A stretch of 64,000 nucleotides of DNA from an uncultured Lachnospiraceae bacterium (GCA_902770965.1 CACXUY010000002.1:62001-126000); one strand, 5' to 3'. Counted from the first letter of the stretch, positions 50,747-61,052 are shown. Notes: generated by a model from the sequence alone, not told the origin. A program made the numbers and translations.

Positions 50747-52630
50747 TTACACAAACATGCACCTGATGGCATTGAGCACGGCGAGCACCATGACCCCGAC
50801 GTCGGCAAATATCGCCGCCCACATATTGGCGACTCCGAAGGCTCCCAGAACCAGACAGCCAAGCTTGACTCCGATGGCAAACCAGATGTTTTCCTTGACT
50901 ATCCTGAGGCATTTTCTGGAAATACTTATAGCCGTCACTATCTTCAGCGGATCATCGTCCATGAGGACGACATCGGCAGCTTCTATCGCGGCGTCAGAAC
51001 CCATGGCTCCCATCGCGATCCCTATGTCCGCCCGGGAGAGCACGGGCGCGTCATTCAGCCCATCCCCGACAAATACGACTCTCTCCTTATCAGAATGCTT
51101 TGCAGCTATTAATTCCTCTATCTTTGAAACCTTATCCTGCGGAAGCAGTTCACTGAACACCCTGTCTATGCCAAGCTCTGACGCGACCCCTTCCGCCACG
51201 CTCTTCTTGTCGCCGGTAAGCATGACCGTACTCTGTATGCCATTTTTCTTCAGCTCGGATATCGCCTGCTTGCTGTGAGGCTTCACTACGTCAGAGATCA
51301 CTATGTGCCCGGCATACTCATTGTTGACGGCAACATGTATTATGGTGCCTTCCTTATGGCAGTCATGCCAGGCGACGCCCATCTGCTCCATCAGCCGTCC
51401 GTTCCCCACGGCAACCACATCTCCGTTCACCTTCGCGGTTATGCCGCGGCCGGCGATCTCCGTCACGTCCTCGATCCGGCAGCTGTCATGCTCGTTCTTA
51501 TACGCCTTTTTGATAGAATTCGCTATCGGATGCGTCGAATGCCTCTCGACATGAGCCGCCAAATGCAGCAGCAGATCCTTATCCATGTCCTCATGCGGAT
51601 GAATAGCGACGACCTCGAAGACCCCATGTGTCAAGGTCCCTGTCTTGTCAAAGACGACCGTCTTCGCTTCAGAGAGGATCTCGAGATAGCTTGAGCCCTT
51701 CACGAGGACTCCGCGCTTGCTGGCTCCGCCCAGCCCGGCGAAGAACGAGAGCGGGATGCTGACAACAAGGGCGCAAGGGCAGCTTATGACCAGAAATGTC
51801 AAAGCCCTGTAGAGCCATGTCCCCCATACAGGCGCGGCTCCTGACAGCATGAGAACAAGCGGCGGCAGGACTGCCAAGGCAAGTGCCGCCAGCACGACCG
51901 CGGGAGTGTAGACCCGGGCAAACCTGGTGATGAAATTCTCGGACTTCGACTTCCTTGAACTCGCGTCCTCAATCAGTTCGAGAACCTTCGAAGCCGTAGA
52001 CTCGCCGAACTCCTTGGTTGTCTTGATCCGCAGCAAACCGTTCAGGTTGATGCAGCCGCTGACCGCCTCAGAGCCGGGCTTAACATCCACAGGGACAGAC
52101 TCTCCGGTCAGGGCGGCGGTGTCCAGGGAAGAATTTCCATCAACCACGATTCCATCGATAGGTATCTTCTCTCCGGGCTTGACCAGAATAACCGTCCCGA
52201 TCTCAACTTCATCAGGGTCGACCTGTTCGATCCCGCCGTCCTCAGCCTCAATATTGGCATAGTCAGGTACTATATCCATAAGTTCAGAGATATTCTTCCT
52301 GCTCTTGCCGACCGCATAGCCCTGAAACCATTCACCGATCTGATAGAAAAGCATGACAGCGACAGCTTCCGAGTAATCGCCGCTCTTATCGTAGATGGCA
52401 AGTGCTATGGCTCCGACAGTAGCGATGGACATGAGAAGATTCTCATCAAGCGGCTGCCTGTTCTTGATGCCCTTGAACGCTTTGATCAATATGTCATAGC
52501 CTATGATAAGGTAAGCGGCCATCCACATGATGAGCCGTATCACGCCTGTCACGGGCGCGGCAAAAAGCACGGCTATGATTAATGCCGTCACCAAAATCCT
52601 GACAAGGTTCTTTATCTGCTTCTTACTCAT
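50747..52630 (-). CDS. P1B-type heavy-metal efflux ATPase (Zn/Cd/Pb type)
   Basis: About 627 residues from the ATG at 52630. It expels divalent soft metals across the membrane using ATP. LTGES (about 174-178), membrane motif Cys284-Pro-Cys286 (SCPCALV), phosphorylation site Asp328 (DKTGTLT), the STHPIA motif and VGDGLNDAPVL are all present. C-terminal helices end with a Lys and Asp-Val segment (IGVKLGCLV, FADVGVMVLAVLNAIR) typical of Zn/Cd/Pb pumps. There is no N-terminal HMA domain; instead a separate HMA protein is encoded 30 bases upstream. Metal control is by the divergent ArsR protein. Confidence 0.93.
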   Translation of the reverse strand: MSKKQIKNLVRILVTALIIAVLFAAPVTGVIRLIMWMAAYLIIGYDILIKAFKGIKNRQPLDENLLMSIATVGAIALAIYDKSGDYSEAVAVMLFYQIGEWFQGYAVGKSRKNISELMDIVPDYANIEAEDGGIEQVDPDEVEIGTVILVKPGEKIPIDGIVVDGNSSLDTAALTGESVPVDVKPGSEAVSGCINLNGLLRIKTTKEFGESTASKVLELIEDASSRKSKSENFITRFARVYTPAVVLAALALAVLPPLVLMLSGAAPVWGTWLYRALTFLVISCPCALVVSIPLSFFAGLGGASKRGVLVKGSSYLEILSEAKTVVFDKTGTLTHGVFEVVAIHPHEDMDKDLLLHLAAHVERHSTHPIANSIKKAYKNEHDSCRIEDVTEIAGRGITAKVNGDVVAVGNGRLMEQMGVAWHDCHKEGTIIHVAVNNEYAGHIVISDVVKPHSKQAISELKKNGIQSTVMLTGDKKSVAEGVASELGIDRVFSELLPQDKVSKIEELIAAKHSDKERVVFVGDGLNDAPVLSRADIGIAMGAMGSDAAIEAADVVLMDDDPLKIVTAISISRKCLRIVKENIWFAIGVKLGCLVLGAFGVANMWAAIFADVGVMVLAVLNAIRCMFV

Positions 52631-52660
52631 GACAATCACTTCTTTCCGCAAATCCTGAAG

Positions 52661-52879
52661 TCAAATGAACACTTCGCAGTCGTCCTCGACCTTCTTACAA
52701 TTCTGCCTGACCTTAGTCATGACTTCCTGCGGATCAGCCCCGTCCTCAAACTCAACCTTCATCTTCAGCGTCATAAAGTTCACGGTGCAGGCCTTGACCC
52801 CTTCTGTCGCCGACGCAGCCCGCTCCATCTTATCAGCACATGCCGCACAGTCAACATCGATCTTATAGGTTTTCTTCAT
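52661..52879 (-). CDS. Small HMA-domain metal-binding protein
   Basis: 72 residues from the ATG at 52879, with GGAGG upstream (the ATG five codons earlier contains that site). KTYKIDVDCAACADKMERAA has the metal site in the form D-C-A-A-C, and the rest is a ferredoxin-like fold. It either delivers metal to the ATPase encoded next or acts as its detached N-terminal domain. The Asp before the first Cys fits Zn/Cd/Pb preference over Cu, as in ZntA-like domains. Confidence 0.9.
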   Translation of the reverse strand: MKKTYKIDVDCAACADKMERAASATEGVKACTVNFMTLKMKVEFEDGADPQEVMTKVRQNCKKVEDDCEVFI

Positions 52880-52939
52880 TGTATTATCCTCCATAATAAG
52901 CCATGCTTGTAACGATGCAGAGCGAAACGATTAAATAAT

Positions 52940-52957
52940 TGCTTAATCATTTAAGCA
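52940..52957. promoter_or_regulatory. Palindromic operator of the metal module
   Basis: TGCTTAA-TCAT-TTAAGCA, with further AT symmetry outside. It lies directly downstream of the -10 of the HMA/ATPase promoter, where a bound ArsR-type repressor would block transcription. Confidence 0.7.
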
Positions 52958-52958
52958 T

Positions 52959-52988
52959 ATTATACTCCTGTGAGCCCTCACCTGTCAA
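52959..52988 (-). promoter_or_regulatory. Near-consensus promoter of the HMA/ATPase operon
   Basis: Minus-strand TTGACA (52983-52988), 18 bases, TATAAT (52959-52964). Confidence 0.85.
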
Positions 52989-53017
52989 CTCCCCTCCTCC
53001 GGGTTTTATTATAGTCG

Positions 53018-53046
53018 TTTTAAGCTGCGGCTCCTTATGGTATAAT
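53018..53046 (+). promoter_or_regulatory. Probable promoter of the arsR-type gene
   Basis: TTTTAA (53018-53023), 17 bases, TATAAT (53041-53046). Confidence 0.5.
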
Positions 53047-53124
53047 ATGATCGACTTGCTTAAGAACAGGCAAAGAGTCCCACAGATTGCCAATCAACCC
53101 AAGCTCTGCGAAAGAGGTGTCTCC

Positions 53125-53502
53125 ATGAAGCATTTACCCGACCTCCCCCATCATCATAACAACGGCACGCACAGCCACTTCATTCCTGATGTTCCGGATA
53201 CCGATACCATCGGATTCGTCGCGGATGCCATGAAACAGCTCGGAGACGCGTCGAGGCTTCGTATATTCTGGCTCCTATGTCACACTGAGGAGTGCGTCGC
53301 GAATATTGCTGCCCTGGTCGAAATGTCAAGCCCTGCCGTGTCCCACCATCTCCGCCTCTTAAAATCCTCAGGACTCATAATATCCAGAAGGGACGGAAAA
53401 GAAATGCTGTACCGGGCTGCCGACACAAGGCTGGTAAACGCGCTGCACCTCATCATAGAGCAGCTTGCTGAGATATCCTGTCCCTCAGAGACGGGCAATT
53501 AA
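53125..53502 (+). CDS. ArsR/SmtB-family metal-responsive repressor
   Basis: 125 residues from the ATG at 53125, with AAAGAGG upstream. It starts with a His-rich tail (HHHNNGTHSH) that could bind metal. A winged helix follows: MKQLGDASRLRIFWLLCHTE, ANIAALVEMSSPAVSHHLRL, LKSSGLIISRRDGKEMLYRA. The classical alpha-3 ELCVCDL cysteine motif is replaced by EECVANI with a single Cys, so sensing probably uses the alpha-5 region (DTRLVNALHLIIEQLAE) and the N-terminal His. Divergent from the HMA/ATPase genes, which it should release when Zn, Cd or Pb rises. Confidence 0.9.
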   Translation: MKHLPDLPHHHNNGTHSHFIPDVPDTDTIGFVADAMKQLGDASRLRIFWLLCHTEECVANIAALVEMSSPAVSHHLRLLKSSGLIISRRDGKEMLYRAADTRLVNALHLIIEQLAEISCPSETGN

Positions 53503-53507
53503 CATCA

Positions 53508-53554
53508 AAAAAGCTGTGAACGACCAGGCGATAATCCTCATCATTCACAGCTTT
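53508..53554. terminator. Shared terminator between the arsR-type and EAL genes
   Basis: AAAGCTGTGAA pairs perfectly with TTCACAGCTTT. The U run is better on the minus strand (TTTTTTG). Confidence 0.75.
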
Positions 53555-53642
53555 AGAGCCTCCGGCGGATCGCAAAAATGAGCATCGGTAAGCGGCTGCA
53601 AGCAGGTGCGCCGCTGCGTATTCCGCAGCTTATATTCAACCA

Positions 53643-56549
53643 TCAAGCGTTCGCCAGGAGTATATTCTGTTTAAATACATCCGCGGGGAGCGGCCGTGAA
53701 AAATAATACCCCTGCACGACATCACAGCCTGCTTCCCTGAGAAGCATCATCTGGTTCTCAGTCTCAACGCCTTCTGCCACGACCGGAACCTTCAGATAGC
53801 GGGCAATATCCAATATGAGCTCCACGAGGCGCAGATCCTTATCATCCCTTTCAATATTCCTTATAAAAGCTATATCCATCTTCAGAACATCGACCGGCAT
53901 GGACGAAAGCATGTTCAAGGACGAGTAGCCTGAGCCGAAGTCATCCATCTCGAACTCATAGCCCTTCTTTCTCAGGCGTTCGATAACCTGAATGAGCTGG
54001 TCCGCGTTCTCGGTATAGGCTGATTCGGTCACTTCAAGCTTCAGGCACTCCGGGCTTAAACCATTTTCTTCGACCAATGAACGCAGGCGTTCCTCAAGAC
54101 CTGAATCAAAAATATCCACTCTGGAGAGATTGATCGAAACCGGAAGGGTTATGCCAAGCTCGTCACGCCATCTAGCTATCTGACCGGCTGCCTCTGCCCA
54201 TACATAATGATCCAGAAGGCTTATCTGCCCATTAGCTTCGAGCAGTGGGATAAATTCACCCGGTGATATCATTCCTAGCTCAGGATGATTCCACCGCACC
54301 AACGCTTCGGCACTTGTCAGCCTTGGAGGATCGCACTGTATCTTATACTTCGGCTGGTACCATACCTGAAACTGTTTTTCCTCCAGGGCCTTCCGCAGAT
54401 CGTTAAGGAGCTGCTGGCTTCTCATCTCGCGCCGTCCCATCTCCCTGTCATAGATTATGACCCTGGATGTATAGTCGCCCTTTATCATGCCGCAGGCGGT
54501 CCTTGCGCAGTCGAACTGCTGCACAGGGTCTTTGCCCGGCTCCCAGGGCTTGATGCCCACCCGAAGTCGTATGCTGGCATTATGTGAAAGGCTGTCGAGA
54601 CTCGCCTGAAAACGTTCTGCCACCTTCGGCCAGTCCTCTCTGGGAGGGCAATAAATGTCGAAACGATCCGCTTCAACACGGCTGGCTATACCGCCATTCT
54701 CATCAACAAAACGCTGAACCTCAGCTCCCAGAGCCTTGAGCACTCTGTCCCCGAAGTCACGCCCATGTATCGCGTTCACGGAATGAAAGCGGTCTATATT
54801 CATGACCACCGCGTCCATGTGGCTCTCCGGCTTCTCCCGATAAAGCCTGTTGGCATATACCAGGAAGAAGTTCCAGTTATAAAGGTTCGTCAGCTGATCA
54901 CGTTCCGCCTCGGATATTATCTGACGCCTTTCATTCGATCTTGTCTTCTCACGAACATTCAGCAGAAGCAGGAACATGATCGAACTCACAACTATGGCTA
55001 AGGCCGCAAGCACCATGGGCAGGTTGTCTTTTAGGTAATCCGCGAATGTAACCCTTTCTTCCACGAACGCATACCTGGTAAGAGCAGCGCTGACAGCGGA
55101 ATCGGGGATGAGACGTATTACCTTGTTAAGGATAGAATACAGACAGTCATCTTTCCGCCTCAAGGCGAACGACATCTCCATGGCTTTGCCGGTGGTCACC
55201 GTCAAGAGCTTGTATTTCGAACAGAACTCGGTCATCCTGTTGAGGCGGTAACTGCTGACTAAACCGCAGTCTGCCTCGCCGTCACTGATAGCCTGAAAGC
55301 CGCCTCTTACATCATCGGCAAATAATATGTTCCATTTTGGGAAATAGTCCTTCACAAAGGTCACGTAATTGGGATTGCCCTCTATGATGGACACCGTCAT
55401 CTCTCTCTCCGGCGACACTCCCTGATGATCCGAAGCCCTGACTGCCGCGTACATCTCAGTGCTGACGACAGGATTCGTGCTGACGATTCCAAGGGTCTCG
55501 CCGTCATATGAGCTCATATTGACAGGATAAACACAGTCGATCTCTCCGTTCCGAAGCGCTTCGATGGCGCTGTCGGTGGTATCATAAGCATGAGGCTCGA
55601 ATGCGATATTCGCGCTTATCTCACTGGTCTCGGCGAATTTCAGAAAATCGGACAGAGCTCCGACGAGGCTGCCCGTCCCATCGTCCAGGTCACAGAAAGG
55701 CATGAAATCTTTTCTGTACCCGACGCGGACCACGCCATGTCCCTGGAGCCATTCAGCTTCATCTTCTGTCAAGAAGGAGTTGATCCCCTGGATTCCAATA
55801 TATTTCTCGTTCATCTGCTGATTGAAGAAACGATTGTCCTCCAGGATGCGGTTCATAGCGGCATCCAGTTCCTTTTTAAGATCCGGGCGTTTTTTGTTGA
55901 CCCCAAAATAAAAATCCGATGATCCGATTTTACAGACAGGTACTATGTCCTCAGCGCCACCATAAGCATCGAGAGTAACCAGCATGTCGATCTCTCCCCG
56001 CCTGAGCATGTCAAAAAGCTCCGGCGACTTCTCGGTGAGTTCCACGATCTGAGGTTCAACATCGTGATTCCTGGTCCAGTCTATAAACAGCTGCTCCTGT
56101 ATGCTGTTCTTGTTTACTCCTACACGCTTGCCGTTGAATGTGGAAAAATCCCTCGGATCTATCTCCTTATTCCCTCTGAAGATAAAAGCATGATAATCCT
56201 CAGATCCCATCTCTTCAGAAGAATACAGAATCTTTTCGGCTCTCTCAGGCGTATAAGACACGTCGCTTAACAGATCTATATCGCCGGCGACAAGCATATC
56301 AAAAAGCTCGGACCAGCTCCCCTCCACATATTCGTAAGACCACCCGGTATAGGTAGCGACCTCCTGCTGATATTCGTAACCATATCCTGATTTTCTGCCG
56401 AACTCATCCGTCTGGTGGAAAGCTGATTCGTACCAGCCTACGCGCACGACCTTCCCCTCTCCAGTCGAACGATATGCATAGGCAGGTATAGCCGTTCCGA
56501 ACGTCAGAACCAATACAAGCAAGCTTATTATGTGTCTTATATAACGCAT
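53643..56549 (-). CDS. Two-SBP sensor with degenerate GGDEF and intact EAL domain
   Basis: 968 residues from the ATG at 56549 (GGAGGG nine bases upstream). Signal/anchor helix (6-26), then two extracellular SBP_bac_3 domains (about 34-250 and 272-495), a membrane helix (510-531), a GGDEF-like domain (545-700) and EAL (715-968). The GGDEF loop reads [10 protein letters not shown], so cyclase activity is unlikely. The EAL domain keeps [11 protein letters not shown], the ESAYT Glu, [18 protein letters not shown] and [10 protein letters not shown] with [10 protein letters not shown], all needed for c-di-GMP phosphodiesterase. It probably lowers c-di-GMP when a small polar solute binds outside. 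Confidence 0.9.
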   Translation of the reverse strand: MRYIRHIISLLVLVLTFGTAIPAYAYRSTGEGKVVRVGWYESAFHQTDEFGRKSGYGYEYQQEVATYTGWSYEYVEGSWSELFDMLVAGDIDLLSDVSYTPERAEKILYSSEEMGSEDYHAFIFRGNKEIDPRDFSTFNGKRVGVNKNSIQEQLFIDWTRNHDVEPQIVELTEKSPELFDMLRRGEIDMLVTLDAYGGAEDIVPVCKIGSSDFYFGVNKKRPDLKKELDAAMNRILEDNRFFNQQMNEKYIGIQGINSFLTEDEAEWLQGHGVVRVGYRKDFMPFCDLDDGTGSLVGALSDFLKFAETSEISANIAFEPHAYDTTDSAIEALRNGEIDCVYPVNMSSYDGETLGIVSTNPVVSTEMYAAVRASDHQGVSPEREMTVSIIEGNPNYVTFVKDYFPKWNILFADDVRGGFQAISDGEADCGLVSSYRLNRMTEFCSKYKLLTVTTGKAMEMSFALRRKDDCLYSILNKVIRLIPDSAVSAALTRYAFVEERVTFADYLKDNLPMVLAALAIVVSSIMFLLLLNVREKTRSNERRQIISEAERDQLTNLYNWNFFLVYANRLYREKPESHMDAVVMNIDRFHSVNAIHGRDFGDRVLKALGAEVQRFVDENGGIASRVEADRFDIYCPPREDWPKVAERFQASLDSLSHNASIRLRVGIKPWEPGKDPVQQFDCARTACGMIKGDYTSRVIIYDREMGRREMRSQQLLNDLRKALEEKQFQVWYQPKYKIQCDPPRLTSAEALVRWNHPELGMISPGEFIPLLEANGQISLLDHYVWAEAAGQIARWRDELGITLPVSINLSRVDIFDSGLEERLRSLVEENGLSPECLKLEVTESAYTENADQLIQVIERLRKKGYEFEMDDFGSGYSSLNMLSSMPVDVLKMDIAFIRNIERDDKDLRLVELILDIARYLKVPVVAEGVETENQMMLLREAGCDVVQGYYFSRPLPADVFKQNILLANA

Positions 56550-56746
56550 CACTAACATCCCTCCACATGCCCGTAGCTTTCCTTCTGAGACCTGACGAAA
56601 GCTGCATAGGGAACTGAGACATTGCGGCAACGTCAGAAATGAGGCAACATGAAAAAAACGATTCCAGAAAAAATAACAGTCAAATCAACAGGTGTAATTA
56701 TTTGCTTTTGCAGTATAATACATATCCATACATATGTCAACGCGTT

Positions 56747-57067
56747 CTAAGCTCTTATAAATCTCTCGTCACTGCCTATGTCTTCGCTGACAAACCTCTC
56801 CGCTGTCATATGCAGGTCATATTTTTCGCGCAAGGCGGCAAGCTGAGCCATCATGGGGGACTCATGATGAGCATCTATCGCCCTTTGGTCTGTCCAGGAA
56901 TCGATGAGCAGGACCGTCTCCGGGTCGTCTATGGGCTGAAAATACTGATAGCGAAGATTGCCCGCCTCAGCCCGGATACGCTCCGCGATGCCGCTGCTCT
57001 CCATCTCCTGCGCGAATTTCCTGGCATTACCGTTCATGCCCTTGTAATACAGATTGACTGTGATCAT
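56747..57067 (-). CDS. Antibiotic-biosynthesis-monooxygenase (ABM) fold protein
   Basis: 106 residues. ITVNLYYKGMNGNARKFAQE, NLRYQYFQPIDDPETVLLID and SWTDQRAIDAHHESPMMAQL follow the dimeric ferredoxin-like ABM fold, with the HHESP stretch where many relatives have a conserved His. Family members are YgiN-like quinol monooxygenases, heme-degrading enzymes or unknowns; which applies cannot be told. AAAGGAG precedes the ATG. It lies between two c-di-GMP genes on the same strand. Confidence 0.8.
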   Translation of the reverse strand: MITVNLYYKGMNGNARKFAQEMESSGIAERIRAEAGNLRYQYFQPIDDPETVLLIDSWTDQRAIDAHHESPMMAQLAALREKYDLHMTAERFVSEDIGSDERFIRA

Positions 57068-57515
57068 TCGTATACTCCTTTCATACTATGGTTCAGACTC
57101 CAGCGCTGCTTAGTCAAAAGACGGACCGCGTACACTTCCATTCTCAACGCGATATCGCAGCTGTTCAGCGCCCCGGTCTCAGGATGCCACGCGCCCCTCG
57201 TTGTGGCAGCACAGGCGTGCTATGGATGTTTACATAGTATCATTTATCGGAGGAAAAATCACTCCTTTGTTTTGATTTCCGTGAAACAAATAATACTGTA
57301 ACTCTAATCAACATATAATTTAACCCGGGGAGATATGGGGCATAAGCCACAGACCTCCCCGGACATTAATTCACGTTCATTCGAAAAAGTGTCAGCCTTT
57401 GGCATCTATGCTTTCATAGGCGGCCCACCTCGAAACGGCGAGGCAATAAATGGATGCGCGCATACACGAACTCAGGCAGCCACGGTTTTTGTGCATTGCG
57501 GCAGCACCTGCGGTG
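57068..57515. other. Gene-free stretch of 448 bases
   Basis: Contains a hybrid of family B (57168-57195) and an inverted left end of family A (57195-57235), and a CCGGGGAG/CTCCCCGG hairpin (57325-57362) without a U run. Part of another family A left end (TGCGGCAGCACC, GGTGCTACGC) lies at 57495-57530, at the stop codon of the APC-GGDEF gene. Confidence 0.5.
57168..57235. repeat. Hybrid of family B and family A ends
   Basis: CTGTTCAGCGCCCCGG and TCTCAGGATGCCACGC match family B; GTGGCAGCACAGGCGTGCTA, then TGGATGTTTAC, matches the reverse of the family A left end. Confidence 0.6.
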
Positions 57516-60500
57516 CTACGCAGGCCTGCTGTTTTTCAACCGGGCTTTGTGTTCATACATCATATGGTCTGCCCGCTCAAAAACCGTCTCCACACTGCGG
57601 TCCTTGTCGAATTTTGACATGCCGCAGGCTATCTGGACCTCGCCCTTTAGCTTATTGGCCGCATTTATCGAATTCATCGACTCCAGCAGCTCATCTATAC
57701 GCTGATAATCAAAGCCCTGGCATATCACCACGAACTCATCTCCGCCTATCCTGAAGACCGGACTGTGCTTGAAGACATTGCAGATGATGGAACAGGCTTT
57801 ACGGATATAAGCATCCCCCGCCCTGTGCCCCAAAGTATCATTGACGGTCTTCAAGTCATTTATGTCACAGATCACTACGGCAAACTGCAGGCTTTCGTCC
57901 GTCTCGATCTGCTCATTCAGCTTAGTCTCAACGTCCACATAAGCATGCTTGTTCTTAACCCCTGTAAGTTCATCCTTGATCGCCATTGTCTGCGCGGCCG
58001 ACAGGTTGTTCGCGTATTCCTTCTCGTGACGTACCTGAGCGTCTATATCAAGCAGGCCCACTATAAGCTTTGTCCTTCCTTCCTCCTCTATCTTGGCGGC
58101 TTTAAAGCTCACATATATAGGGCGGCTTTCCATCACCAGCCGATAATCCAATATGAAAACTCCGTTCTGATCGATCACCTTAAGGATGTTCTCCTTGTTA
58201 ACCTTAGAACAGAACAGATTGAGATCATCAGGGTATACTACACGAAGGCCGTTTTTAATTGTTGTGGCAAAGAAATCGTTTCCTTGCTTTGCTATGCCAA
58301 GCCCCTCATAAGATTTAATGGCACTGAATTCCATATAATTATCATCTTCAAGGTCAACTATATACATGACGATCAGGTTGTTGTTCAGCGTCTTGAGACG
58401 CATATAGGTCTTCCTGTCCTCCCGTGAACGTTCTGCTGCCTTTCTGTCCTTGAGCTGCGTATCTACGTTATTGATGCCGATGATGATATGGCGGTTGTCT
58501 CCTGAAATCCGGGTGGCTTTCATGCTGACGTATGTAGGGACGCCGTTGATCATCAGCCTATAATAATATACGAAAGCCCCGTGCTTCTTGATGGCTTCAA
58601 GGAGGGAATTCTTGTTAAGTACGTTTAGGAAGCCTCCAAGGTCGGCCTTATAAATAAGGTTAAACGCATTCTTTTTACTGTTTTCAAAGAAATCCACCCC
58701 TCGCTCCTGCCTCATCTTATGCCCCCTCTCCGTCCTGGAGCCATATTCTATGTACTCATCTGTCAGAAGGTCCACATAATACAGGTCAAAATAATCTTCT
58801 GACAGGGCATGGACCATGTTTTCATATATAGCCGTCGTGTTAAGAGCCTCCTGATAGGCGGCAAAGGTCTGTTCGTTCGCCCTCTTAGCTGACTCCATCT
58901 CGGTGATATCCATGGACATCTTCAATATGCATAGACGTCCGTTCGCGTCATAGTACCTAAGCTTAGTTGTCTGGAGCTGACGTTGATTTCCGAGGGCGTC
59001 AGAGATGTCCTCATTTACGATATACGGCTCATCCATGACCTTGACCTTCTCGGCTTCGCCCATAAAGTATGCGGCAGTGTCCGGGCCAAAGAGCTCATGA
59101 TCCGTCAGGCCGACTACGTCTGCCGGAGTCTTCTTGTTGGCAAACTCAGCAAATGCCTGATTGCAGGCAATATAGGTTCCTGTCATCGCGTCCTTTGAAG
59201 CGCACATCGCCGGCATATTATCCATCAGGACAGAGATGGATTCCTTCAGTTCAGCTATCTCCTTCGCGGCCTTGACAACCTCCTCAGCCTCATCAAGCTG
59301 CTCACCCAGCATCCTTGTTTCCTTGTAATTGTTCAGCATGATGATGGTTGACAGCATAAACAGCCCCAGGGAAACCATGGTATGCAGCATATTTGTCCTG
59401 CTGATCTGATTCGCCTGTTCATGCAGGAAAGCCACCCTTGCATCCTCCACGTCTTCATTGGTAACAGAAAACGCATGCTCCTGATGATATTGGAATATTC
59501 TCTCCACGGCATCATTCGCGGCGTTTTGCGTAGCTCTTGACACCCACATCATTGAGGCGAAAAGCACCATTACAAGAAGAATTATCCATACGACCCTGCG
59601 GTCTCTGTATCCGCGGCTCTTATCATGCAGGATAAGGTACCTGAAATACGCCAGTCCCAGCAGTGACCACACTATGAACAGAGCATAGGATTCCGTCGCC
59701 ATTGCCTCAAATGAAAGCAGGCCTGGCACCAGGAGCATCACCATGAAGAAAATCATCAGTCCGATGCCCGCGATGCCTGTATACTGTTCCAGTTTTCTGC
59801 CTCTTTCCTTCGCATGAAGATAGACCGAGTGGGAGATAAGTCCATAGATCATTGTCGCGCCAAGTGTCGTGACATCCACGATCCAGCCTATGGCAGTCCT
59901 TCCGAGGAATGGGATGAAAACTGATATAAGGGTGATAACGTATATGGAATTGCGGGGAATGCCTCTTTCACTGAGCTTTGAGAATATGGGCGAAGCCTCC
60001 CCTTCTCTTCCCGCCGCGAAAATGAGGCGGCTCAAAGCCAGCATATTTCCAATAAGGCTGGTCAGTATAACTCCGAACAAGGCAAACATCAGCACCGCGA
60101 TGCCCATCCGGCCAAGATAGTGATCAGCAGCGTAAAAAGCAGGCACGGCTTTAATGCCCTCAAGATTTCTCATATCACGGATATAAGAAAGCCAGCTGTC
60201 ATATTCCGGAGGATAAGCGGAAACAGAGAGCATGCAGACCGCTATGTACATGAACGTAGTCACCAGAACAGAGGATAACAGTATCCCTCTGACTTTTTTT
60301 ACCGGGAACGTGTACTCCTCAGCAAAATGAGATATATTTTCAAAACCGATGAATGCCCACGGAGAAATGGTAGCTATGCGGATTATCTGGGCAAAATCAC
60401 CGGCATTTTCCGTGTACATCGGCTCATAGCTGAAAGCACCCTCATGCCGGAGCATGGCAAACAAAGCGCACACCGTAAAGCCTATGGAAAAAGCAAAGGC

Positions 60501-61052
60501 CGCGATCACCATTATTACGTTTGGAATGCGCGAGCTTCTGGAACACAAGAGGCAGATTACAACGATAGAGCAGATCGATAGCAGCGCCTCGCCGAACCAT
60601 ACCTCATATCCGAATATATGATAATGAAAACCGAACCGAAATATATCGCCCAGAAAAAACCTCGCGAATAGCGGGACAGATGTTATATTTGCCCACAATA
60701 TCGCCATATAAGTCAAAAGCACGAACCAGAAAGCAAGGAAGCCCATGTCCTTGCCCCCTATGTGCTTTTCAAAGGTATATAGGCCGCCCGCGTTCGGTGA
60801 CGAGCGTATCATATACTGTAGATTCCAGGTGATCACCAGGATCACCGCCATCCCGATCAGAAGGCCATAAACCGTGCCAAGTATTCCCGATTGCTTCAGA
60901 TAGGTATTGCAGGTCACAATAAAAGAACCCCATCCGATACTGGTTCCGACTGAAAAAGCCCACATTCCAAGAGGCGTGAAAGCCGGACGCACGTCAGCTT
61001 GGTCGACACCTTTTTTTATCGCGTTTGGTATACCCACTCTATCAAAACCCAT
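57516..61052 (-). CDS. APC amino-acid permease fused to PAS domains and a GGDEF diguanylate cyclase
   Basis: 1178 residues from the ATG at 61052 (GGAAGGAA upstream). Residues 20-505 are a full APC permease: GMWAFSVGTSIGWGSFIVTC (helix 1), SSPNAGGLYTFEKHIG, SPWAFIGFENISHFAEE and LIGNMLALSRLIFAAGREG. A further helix (556-575) and a coiled stretch precede a PAS domain (about 605-720), two similar PAS-like repeats (745-865 and 885-1005) and GGDEF (1015-1170) with canonical RIGGDEFVVI. No RxxD inhibitory site is seen. It probably couples amino-acid binding or transport to c-di-GMP synthesis. It follows the DctP and GGDEF genes on the same strand. Confidence 0.92.
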   Translation of the reverse strand: MGFDRVGIPNAIKKGVDQADVRPAFTPLGMWAFSVGTSIGWGSFIVTCNTYLKQSGILGTVYGLLIGMAVILVITWNLQYMIRSSPNAGGLYTFEKHIGGKDMGFLAFWFVLLTYMAILWANITSVPLFARFFLGDIFRFGFHYHIFGYEVWFGEALLSICSIVVICLLCSRSSRIPNVIMVIAAFAFSIGFTVCALFAMLRHEGAFSYEPMYTENAGDFAQIIRIATISPWAFIGFENISHFAEEYTFPVKKVRGILLSSVLVTTFMYIAVCMLSVSAYPPEYDSWLSYIRDMRNLEGIKAVPAFYAADHYLGRMGIAVLMFALFGVILTSLIGNMLALSRLIFAAGREGEASPIFSKLSERGIPRNSIYVITLISVFIPFLGRTAIGWIVDVTTLGATMIYGLISHSVYLHAKERGRKLEQYTGIAGIGLMIFFMVMLLVPGLLSFEAMATESYALFIVWSLLGLAYFRYLILHDKSRGYRDRRVVWIILLVMVLFASMMWVSRATQNAANDAVERIFQYHQEHAFSVTNEDVEDARVAFLHEQANQISRTNMLHTMVSLGLFMLSTIIMLNNYKETRMLGEQLDEAEEVVKAAKEIAELKESISVLMDNMPAMCASKDAMTGTYIACNQAFAEFANKKTPADVVGLTDHELFGPDTAAYFMGEAEKVKVMDEPYIVNEDISDALGNQRQLQTTKLRYYDANGRLCILKMSMDITEMESAKRANEQTFAAYQEALNTTAIYENMVHALSEDYFDLYYVDLLTDEYIEYGSRTERGHKMRQERGVDFFENSKKNAFNLIYKADLGGFLNVLNKNSLLEAIKKHGAFVYYYRLMINGVPTYVSMKATRISGDNRHIIIGINNVDTQLKDRKAAERSREDRKTYMRLKTLNNNLIVMYIVDLEDDNYMEFSAIKSYEGLGIAKQGNDFFATTIKNGLRVVYPDDLNLFCSKVNKENILKVIDQNGVFILDYRLVMESRPIYVSFKAAKIEEEGRTKLIVGLLDIDAQVRHEKEYANNLSAAQTMAIKDELTGVKNKHAYVDVETKLNEQIETDESLQFAVVICDINDLKTVNDTLGHRAGDAYIRKACSIICNVFKHSPVFRIGGDEFVVICQGFDYQRIDELLESMNSINAANKLKGEVQIACGMSKFDKDRSVETVFERADHMMYEHKARLKNSRPA

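Noticed and set aside
50400-50880. Minus-strand frames around the tRNA gene
   Set aside because: They run across tRNA-Ala and its terminators; chance open frames.
57325-57362. CCGGGGAG/CTCCCCGG hairpin as terminator of the permease-cyclase gene
   Set aside because: No U run follows on either strand; left as a plain hairpin.
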